Shown: positions 16,184-20,520 of the stretch, piece by piece | How the letters are laid out: the number at the start of each line of letters is the position of its first letter | Position numbering within the stretch: the first letter of the stretch is position 1 | Source of the DNA: Natrinema soli | Lineage (GTDB): Archaea > Halobacteriota > Halobacteria > Halobacteriales > Natrialbaceae | Length of the DNA stretch: 20,520 bases | Reading direction: 5' to 3' | Assembly: GCF_028618695.1 (NCBI RefSeq) | Contig: NZ_JAQIVI010000624.1 | Span: forward strand, 1-20,520 | Translations under genes and position numbers: made by a program | Notes under the pieces: generated by a model | Told to the model about the DNA's origin: nothing | Database searches by the model: none | What the model saw: the letters and a program-made list of their open reading frames with translations, nothing else

Positions 16184-16339
16184 GTGCAACAAGAGCGCGC
16201 CAAGAAGCTACTCCCACTGCTGGTTGTATGTGGTCTTATTCAGGTAGGGCTCGGTACTTTGAGCGATAATTTACTTTTTGCAGGTTTTGGGCTTAGCTAC
16301 GTTCTGATTGGTCTTGCGTGGCTCTGGTCCTTTCGATAA
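16184..16339 (+). CDS. Small two-helix membrane protein, 51 aa
   Basis: A GTG at 16184 opens a 51-codon frame ending in TAA at 16337. It starts with a basic segment (MQQERAKK) followed by a first membrane helix (LLPLLVVCGLIQVGLG), an acidic turn (TLSDN), a second helix (LLFAGFGLSYVLIGLAWLW) and a short FR end. The clean topology, and an AT-rich TATA region (catatacctataaat, about 16157-16171) upstream, support a real gene. An in-frame TGA at 16175 limits the start. Codon use is less G/C-biased than in the flanking core genes. No family is recognised, but the arrangement resembles the broken gene at 16470. Function unknown; it would act in the cell membrane. Confidence 0.55.
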   Translation: MQQERAKKLLPLLVVCGLIQVGLGTLSDNLLFAGFGLSYVLIGLAWLWSFR

Positions 16340-16380
16340 CTTACTAATCAGTACCAGTCTTCAGGTTGCTCACTCCTCCA

Positions 16381-16401
16381 TCTGTACTGACCGGCAACTA
16401 C
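16381..16401. repeat. Dispersed repeat half A, copy 1
   Basis: TCTGTACTGACCGGCAACTAC here matches 16697-16717 at 20 of 21 positions. Both copies lie a short way downstream of a small membrane-protein gene, 41 and 11 bases after the respective stop codons. Confidence 0.6.
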
Positions 16402-16440
16402 GTGTGTGGGCTTACCAGAACAGTCGGTTGGTCCGAAGTG

Positions 16441-16448
16441 ATATATAT
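16441..16448 (+). promoter_or_regulatory. TATA box of the interrupted small membrane-protein gene
   Basis: The run atatatat is centred about 26 nt before the ATG at 16470, ideal for a leaderless transcript. It supports this ATG as the true start and suggests that the gene, although interrupted, is or was transcribed. Confidence 0.6.
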
Positions 16449-16469
16449 CGAAACGGCCTACGGCAATTT

Positions 16470-16685
16470 ATGTCGGCCAATGGACCTGATTCTGGCAGGG
16501 ACCTGTATGCCCGACTACCGTGGTATGTGAAACTCGGCTTTGGACTGCTATGTTTGGTGTAGGGTGTAGCAATACTGACCGACACTATCAAGGACCCGAT
16601 TCCAAATGATGTCTGGGCAATCATCTCGTTCGCGGTGGGTGCTGGCCTGCTCGTACGCGCGGTTCGTCTGCACAGACAGTCGTGA
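16470..16685 (+). pseudogene. Two-helix membrane protein interrupted by an in-frame TAG
   Basis: From the ATG at 16470 the frame reads 30 codons (MSANGPDSGRDLYARLPW to GFGLLCLV), meets TAG at 16560-16562, and continues in the same frame for another 40 codons to TGA at 16683. The two halves fit together: the first membrane helix spans the TAG (KLGFGLLCLV, then GVAILTD), followed by IKDPIPND, a second helix (VWAIISFAVGAGLLV) and a basic tail. Without the TAG the product would be about 71 aa. The simplest reading is a recent nonsense mutation; a sequencing error or readthrough are alternatives. There is no evidence here for pyrrolysine insertion. Neighbouring context and topology resemble the gene at 16184. 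Confidence 0.55.
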
Positions 16686-16696
16686 TAGACTTACGC

Positions 16697-16745
16697 TCTG
16701 TACTGAACGGCAACTACACGTGCGAAGTGAACGCTGAGTTTCTAT
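16697..16745. repeat. Dispersed repeat, halves A and B together
   Basis: Half A (16697-16717) matches 16381-16401 with one mismatch, and half B (16729-16745) matches 16032-16049 with a one-base gap. This is the only place where both halves occur together. No transposase or terminal inverted repeat is seen around it. Confidence 0.5.
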
Positions 16746-16796
16746 TAGGTATAGAGGATAACTGTCGGAGGAGCAGACAGCGAGGATAGCTCGCCT

Positions 16797-17366
16797 TCAG
16801 CCTTGAAGCGGAGGGCGTTCGAATTCGGTTTCACAATTCTGGCAGATAACTACTGTTTGAGTTCCTTCTCCCAGGGTCACCCGGAGGTCCTCATGCCCAC
16901 AGTTGAGGCAGTTTCGGGGGATGTGCTCGCCATTACAGCCCGGACAAATGAACGTCATCTTATCACTAAAATTCAAGCGCAGCGTTTCGTGGTTGCAGTC
17001 GGGACAGTCTACCGGAATTCGGATATCGTCAGTGTCACGAGGCGCGCCTAGGGCCAACATCACGAGTTCGCTGTCTGCTTCGTTTTTGCCAGACTGAAAC
17101 TCGCCGGGGCCGAATCTGATCGCTTCGGCTTCATCGACAGTAACCTTCCCGTTCATCGTTTCAAAAGTCGCTGTCCCGTCAAGTACCACAAATACCTCCT
17201 CTTGATCTATATGCGTATGAAGTCCGCCAGGAAGTCCATCACCGGGAGCGAGCCGATACTGATTGAGTGCAAGCTCGGTTGCGCCGAGATGTTCAGAGAG
17301 TCCGCGGCGTGTGCTCTCCTCACCAAACACGAATGATTCTACCTCAGAGATAGTGGCCTTCTCCAT
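16797..17366 (-). CDS. Cupin protein with two C-terminal zinc ribbons
   Basis: The protein is 189 aa from the ATG at 17366. Residues about 28-108 form a cupin barrel with motif one GGLHTHIDQEEVFVVLDGTA (His50, His52, Glu56 or Glu57); motif two, FGPGEFQSGKN, lacks the usual histidine. The C-terminal part contains two CxxC-CxxC ribbons: Cys121/124 with Cys141/144 and Cys153/156 with Cys175/178. The combination suggests a metal- or ligand-sensing barrel joined to a nucleic-acid or protein-binding module, but the function is unknown. A TATA-like TATTTAC at 17391-17397 is 25-31 nt upstream, so 17366 is the preferred start. The frame remains open to a GTG at 17594, which would add 76 residues. Third-position G/C is lower than in the core genes. 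Confidence 0.85.
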   Translation of the reverse strand: MEKATISEVESFVFGEESTRRGLSEHLGATELALNQYRLAPGDGLPGGLHTHIDQEEVFVVLDGTATFETMNGKVTVDEAEAIRFGPGEFQSGKNEADSELVMLALGAPRDTDDIRIPVDCPDCNHETLRLNFSDKMTFICPGCNGEHIPRNCLNCGHEDLRVTLGEGTQTVVICQNCETEFERPPLQG

Positions 17367-17390
17367 GTGATCCAATATCCAGCTCGACTC

Positions 17391-17397
17391 GTAAATA
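17391..17397 (-). promoter_or_regulatory. TATA box of the cupin-zinc ribbon gene
   Basis: The minus strand reads TATTTAC 25-31 nt before the ATG at 17366, giving leaderless spacing. It is the main reason for preferring the short form over the frame opened by the GTG at 17594. Confidence 0.55.
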
Positions 17398-17586
17398 CAT
17401 AACACTGCAATGAGACCGCTTGGAACCCGCATATTCCCTCTGGTGAACTCAGTCTCTGCGGCAGACAGCTTTTGATAGGTTATATGGAGATCAACAGTTG
17501 TTCCGGTAACTGCTTCGCCTGTACTGAACGATTCACTAGTGGATTCGATACGGTATGCGAGCGGTTCTATGACGCCGTCGTCTACT

Positions 17587-17676
17587 TCAGTCACTGACGA
17601 CCACCATCACCAGCGATAGCACGATGAAGACCACGTGTGCGAAGACGTGGCCGATCGTAGCGGCCTCGAGGCACAT
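17587..17676 (-). CDS. Possible 29-aa single-helix membrane peptide
   Basis: From the ATG at 17676 the minus strand encodes a short peptide beginning MCLEAATIGHVFAHVV and continuing as a hydrophobic helix (VFIVLSLVMVVV) to the TGA at 17587. Third-position G/C is high, unlike the cupin gene that follows. The sequence aaaccctttgtc around 17694-17705 is about 25 nt upstream and could act as a promoter in both directions, also serving the regulator at 17728. The TGA overlaps the GTG at 17594 that opens the long form of the cupin frame. The peptide is short and unrecognised, so this is a tentative call; it could be the remnant of a longer gene. Confidence 0.3.
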   Translation of the reverse strand: MCLEAATIGHVFAHVVFIVLSLVMVVVSD

Positions 17677-17727
17677 TGACGGACCCGTGCGGGAAACCCT
17701 TTGTCGCGTCGGCCCCTTCCTCGAGGT

Positions 17728-18480
17728 ATGAGAGAGTTCGTCTTCGCCCTCGAGTACGAACCCGGCTGCAACGGGGTGGCGGACGCGCTCGCGGACCACC
17801 CCGACGCCCGGGTCCGCTCGCTGTCGCTGCACGCGACCGACGACCGCCTCTGGCGGGTCGACCACGTTACCGGAACGCCGGACGCGCTCGAGGACATTGA
17901 AAACGCCTTCCTCACCAGCGACTACTACGCGGACTGCCTCGCGACCGACGACTGCGGCGCGACCCAGACCACGCGGGTGCTCGACCGAACCGACGACACG
18001 CTCGTCCTCTACTCCGACTGGAAGCGCACTCCGAACTGCGCGTCGGTCCCGCACATCGCCCGCGACCACCTCGGCGACGGCGTGCTGTTCGAGACCCGCC
18101 ACGAGGGGCGACATTACACCTGGCGGATCGTCCACTCCGGCGAGGGCGACGCGGCGGCCTTTTTCGACTCCCTCGAGGCGGCGGTCGGTGACCGCGCCCG
18201 GATGGAGATGCTTCGAGCGGCGACGACGGATACCGATGCGACGGGCGACGCGAACGGTGGGGCGAACGCACTCGCTCCCGAACAGGAAGCCGCGCTCCGG
18301 GCCGCCGTGGAACACGGCTACTACGAATCGCCTCGAGCGGTCGATGTCGGCGAACTCGCCGACCACCTCGACGTTCCCCGTTCGACGCTCACCTATCGGC
18401 TTCGCCGGGCAGAGGAACATCTGGCCAAGCAACACGTCGCGAGCGAGCAACTGGTCGACGGCCCGTCGACACCGCTCTAG
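17728..18480 (+). CDS. Bat-type HTH_10 transcriptional regulator
   Basis: The 250-aa protein follows the short haloarchaeal Bat-related plan: an N-terminal ligand-binding-type domain (about 1-150, MREFVFALEYEPGCNG onward), a variable Asp/Gly/Ala linker (about 165-185), and a C-terminal HTH_10 domain (about 188-240) with VDVGELADHLDVPRSTLTYR, the part that binds DNA. Cysteines at 14, 70, 76 and 104 in the N-terminal half are potential metal ligands; cysteine is scarce in haloarchaeal proteins. It lies 65 bp before the P-type ATPase gene on the same strand, with a 16-bp palindrome between them, so local control of metal efflux is the likely role. The ATG at 17728 is preferred over 17701 because family members begin at MREF and TATA-like DNA is centred near 17701. 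Confidence 0.85.
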   Translation: MREFVFALEYEPGCNGVADALADHPDARVRSLSLHATDDRLWRVDHVTGTPDALEDIENAFLTSDYYADCLATDDCGATQTTRVLDRTDDTLVLYSDWKRTPNCASVPHIARDHLGDGVLFETRHEGRHYTWRIVHSGEGDAAAFFDSLEAAVGDRARMEMLRAATTDTDATGDANGGANALAPEQEAALRAAVEHGYYESPRAVDVGELADHLDVPRSTLTYRLRRAEEHLAKQHVASEQLVDGPSTPL

Positions 18481-18493
18481 GGTGCCGAGGTAA

Positions 18494-18520
18494 GTTGGAA
18501 TATTCCAACGAAGGCTTATC
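18494..18520 (+). promoter_or_regulatory. Perfect 16-bp palindrome next to the ATPase TATA box
   Basis: GTTGGAATATTCCAAC at 18494-18509 is an exact palindrome. Five bases downstream lies the TATA-like cttatc at 18515-18520, centred about 28 nt before the ATG at 18546, so the palindrome covers about -52 to -37 of a leaderless transcript. That is the position of an activator site just upstream of BRE/TATA, as with the Bat-controlled bop promoter. The adjoining Bat-type regulator is the obvious candidate to bind it. Confidence 0.7.
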
Positions 18521-18545
18521 GAACTGACGCGCTTACCTCCGGGTA

Positions 18546-20520
18546 ATGACTGACGAATCGGATGCGACGAGGGTGGCGGACGAGAGCGGTCAGCGGCGGG
18601 AGCTGACCGCTCGACTCGCCGTCCCCGAGATGGACTGTCCATCGTGTGCGGGAAAGGTCGACAAGAGCCTCGGACGCGTCGACGGGGTCGTCGACGCCGA
18701 CCTCAATCCGACCACCGGGACGGCTACGGTCACGTACGACCCCGATCGAACCAGCGAGGCCGACGTGGTCGAAGCGATCGAAGGTGCCGGCTACGAGGTC
18801 ACGGGGGGAACGGGCGACGATAATGAGGCGACCGAGTCAGCGTCGAGCGCCGACGGCGTCGATGTCGCCCCCCCGTCGGAGGTCTGGACGAGCCCGCGAG
18901 CGAAGAAGACGTGGCTCGGTGCGGCGTTCGTCGCCCTCGGACTCGTCTTCGAGTTCCTCCTGACGGGCGGGAACGTCGCGGTAGCGAGCGTCCTCGAGCA
19001 TCCGCTCCGCATCGCGGATCTACTCTTCCTCGGGGCCGTCGCAATCAGCGGCGTCCCCGTCGTCCGGAGCGGCTACTACTCCGCGAAAAACCGGAGCCTC
19101 GACATCGACCTGCTGATGGGGACGGCGATCATCGCCGCGACCGGCATCGGCTACTTCGTCGAGGCCGCGACGCTGGCGGTTCTCTTTAGCATCGCCGAGT
19201 TGCTCGAGGAGTACGCGATGGACCGGGCGCGGGACTCCCTGCGCGAACTGATGGAGCTCTCGCCGGACGAGGCCACAGTCAGGCGCGACGGCGAGGAGGT
19301 GACCGTCGACGCGGCGGACGTGGCGGTCGGCGAGACCGTCGTCGTTCGGCCCGGCGACAAGATCCCGCTCGATGGAACGGTCCGCGAGGGCGGAAGTGCG
19401 GTCGACGAGTCGCCGATCACCGGCGAGAGCGTCCCCGTCGACAAGGCCGCGGGAGACGAGGTCTACGCCGGTACCATCACCGAAGACGGCTACCTCGAGG
19501 TCGAAGTCACCTCGTCGGCGGGCGACTCGACGCTCTCGCGGATCATCGAGATGGTGCAGGGTGCACAGGCCAAACAGACCGAAACGGAGCAGTTCGTCGA
19601 TCGGTTCGCGGGCTACTACACGCCCGTGGTGGTCGTGCTGGCGATCCTGACCGCCGCCGTTCCGCCGCTGGTCATCGGCGACCCCGTCACCGCGGGCGTC
19701 GCCGGCTACGAACTCGCGTTCGCCGGCGACTGGGGGACGTGGTTCGTTCGGGGCCTCACGTTACTGGTGATCGCCTGTCCCTGCGCGTTCGTCATCTCGA
19801 CGCCCGTCTCGGTGGTCTCGGGCATCACCAGCGCCGCGAAGAACGGCGTCCTGATCAAGGGCGGCAATCACCTCGAGGCGATGGGAGAGGTCGACGTCGT
19901 CGCCGTCGACAAGACCGGGACGCTCACGAAAGGCGAACTCGCCGTCACCGACGTCGTCACGGTCGGCGACACCGACGAGGCGACGCTCCTTCGCCACGCC
20001 GCCGGACTGGAGCGACTGAGCGAGCATCCCATCGCCGCGGCGATCCTTGCCCGGGCCGAAGAGGCCGGTGTCGGCGACTTCCCCGAACCGACGGAGTTCG
20101 AGAGCCTGACCGGCAAGGGAATCCGCGGCGAGATCGACGTCTCCGGCGAAGCCGGAGGCTCGTCGGACGAGTCCGACGGTGGCGAGACGTACTACGCGGG
20201 GAAACCCGCGCTGTTCGAAGAGCTGGGATTCGATCTCTCGCGGGCCCACTCGGCAACTGACGGTGGTGTCGTCTCCGCCGACGCACCACAGTCCGACGAA
20301 GCGTTCGCCGACGAGACGCTCGCCGCGCTCGAGCGGGAGGGCAAGACGGTCGTCCTCGTCGGGACGGAGACCGAACTGCTGGGCGCGATCGCGATCGCCG
20401 ACGAGGTACGCCCCGCCTCGAGGCGGGTGGTCGAGCACCTTCGGGAGCTCGGCGTGGAGCGCGTCGTGATGCTGACCGGCGACAACGAGGGGACGGCGCG
20501 GGCGATCGCCGAGCAGGTCG
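18546..20520 (+). CDS. P1B-type heavy-metal ATPase, CadA/ZntA (Zn/Cd/Pb) type, truncated by window end
   Basis: About 658 codons are visible and the frame is still open. Residues about 20-90 form a heavy-metal-associated domain with MDCPSC (29-34). After an acidic linker come membrane helices, the actuator domain with TGES (292-295), the metal-site helix CPC (411-413) in IACPCAFVISTPVSVVSG, the phosphorylation motif DKTGT starting at Asp455, the HP motif at 494-495 (SEHPIAA) and TGDN at 644-647. CPCAFVISTP followed by SAAKNGVLIKGG is characteristic of the P1B-2 group that exports Zn, Cd and Pb rather than the copper group. The nucleotide domain carries an acidic Ser/Gly/Asp insert near residue 540. 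The last helices and C terminus lie outside the window. A TATA box and palindrome upstream suggest metal-responsive control. Confidence 0.95.
   Translation, partial: MTDESDATRVADESGQRRELTARLAVPEMDCPSCAGKVDKSLGRVDGVVDADLNPTTGTATVTYDPDRTSEADVVEAIEGAGYEVTGGTGDDNEATESASSADGVDVAPPSEVWTSPRAKKTWLGAAFVALGLVFEFLLTGGNVAVASVLEHPLRIADLLFLGAVAISGVPVVRSGYYSAKNRSLDIDLLMGTAIIAATGIGYFVEAATLAVLFSIAELLEEYAMDRARDSLRELMELSPDEATVRRDGEEVTVDAADVAVGETVVVRPGDKIPLDGTVREGGSAVDESPITGESVPVDKAAGDEVYAGTITEDGYLEVEVTSSAGDSTLSRIIEMVQGAQAKQTETEQFVDRFAGYYTPVVVVLAILTAAVPPLVIGDPVTAGVAGYELAFAGDWGTWFVRGLTLLVIACPCAFVISTPVSVVSGITSAAKNGVLIKGGNHLEAMGEVDVVAVDKTGTLTKGELAVTDVVTVGDTDEATLLRHAAGLERLSEHPIAAAILARAEEAGVGDFPEPTEFESLTGKGIRGEIDVSGEAGGSSDESDGGETYYAGKPALFEELGFDLSRAHSATDGGVVSADAPQSDEAFADETLAALEREGKTVVLVGTETELLGAIAIADEVRPASRRVVEHLRELGVERVVMLTGDNEGTARAIAEQV

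Noticed and set aside
16560..16562. TAG read as a pyrrolysine codon
   Set aside because: Nothing in the window indicates a pyrrolysine system, the product is not a methylamine methyltransferase, and a nonsense mutation is simpler.
17677..18642. Long minus-strand frame across the Bat-type regulator
   Set aside because: It is antisense to the regulator and Arg/Pro/Ser-rich. Only its last 29 codons, outside the regulator, were kept as a tentative separate peptide.
1..20520. CRISPR array, tRNA, rRNA, transposase or integrase
   Set aside because: No regularly spaced repeats with spacers, no cloverleaf or rRNA-like sequence, and no transposase or integrase motif were found on either strand.

Overview
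The window is haloarchaeal chromosome, most likely from the Natrialba/Haloterrigena/Natrinema side of the Halobacteria. This rests on high GC with strong G/C at third codon positions, acidic proteins, many genes with a TATA-like box about 25-30 nt before the start codon (leaderless transcripts), and typical haloarchaeal families: a HalX response regulator, a Bat-type HTH regulator, a fused hydroxyacyl-CoA dehydrogenase/enoyl-CoA hydratase and a creatininase-family enzyme. No lineage marker is present, so genus is inference.

Layout. 1-6115: a truncated membrane protein (minus), a small conserved-looking hypothetical protein, a TM-helix (mechanosensitive channel-like) protein, a gene-free gap of about 700 bp, a creatininase-family metal amidohydrolase, a four-helix membrane protein divergent from a HerA/DUF87 ATPase with a C-terminal membrane anchor, and another four-helix membrane protein. 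6116-8195: a gap, a NikR nickel regulator, a small cupin with an inverted repeat over its TATA box, and a YdjM-like membrane gene that has no normal start codon in frame. 8298-15679: a fatty-acid degradation region with two acyl-CoA dehydrogenases and a fused HAD/ECH enzyme. The HAD/ECH gene and the second dehydrogenase diverge from a shared 114-bp promoter region. A histidine kinase and a HalX response regulator sit between them, convergent and sharing a CTAG at their stops.

15680-17600 is different: a hairpin-rich stretch, then lower-GC DNA with a 51-codon membrane-protein gene absent from usual length-filtered calls, a second small two-helix protein broken by an in-frame TAG, partial copies of a dispersed repeat, and a cupin carrying two zinc ribbons. 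This looks like accessory DNA; no integrase, transposase or attachment site was seen.

17728-20520: a Bat-type HTH regulator followed by a CadA/ZntA-type P1B ATPase that runs off the window. Between them a perfect 16-bp palindrome lies just upstream of the ATPase TATA box. The natural reading is a heavy-metal efflux unit in which the regulator acts through that palindrome. It is the strongest candidate system here, but the regulation is inferred, not shown.
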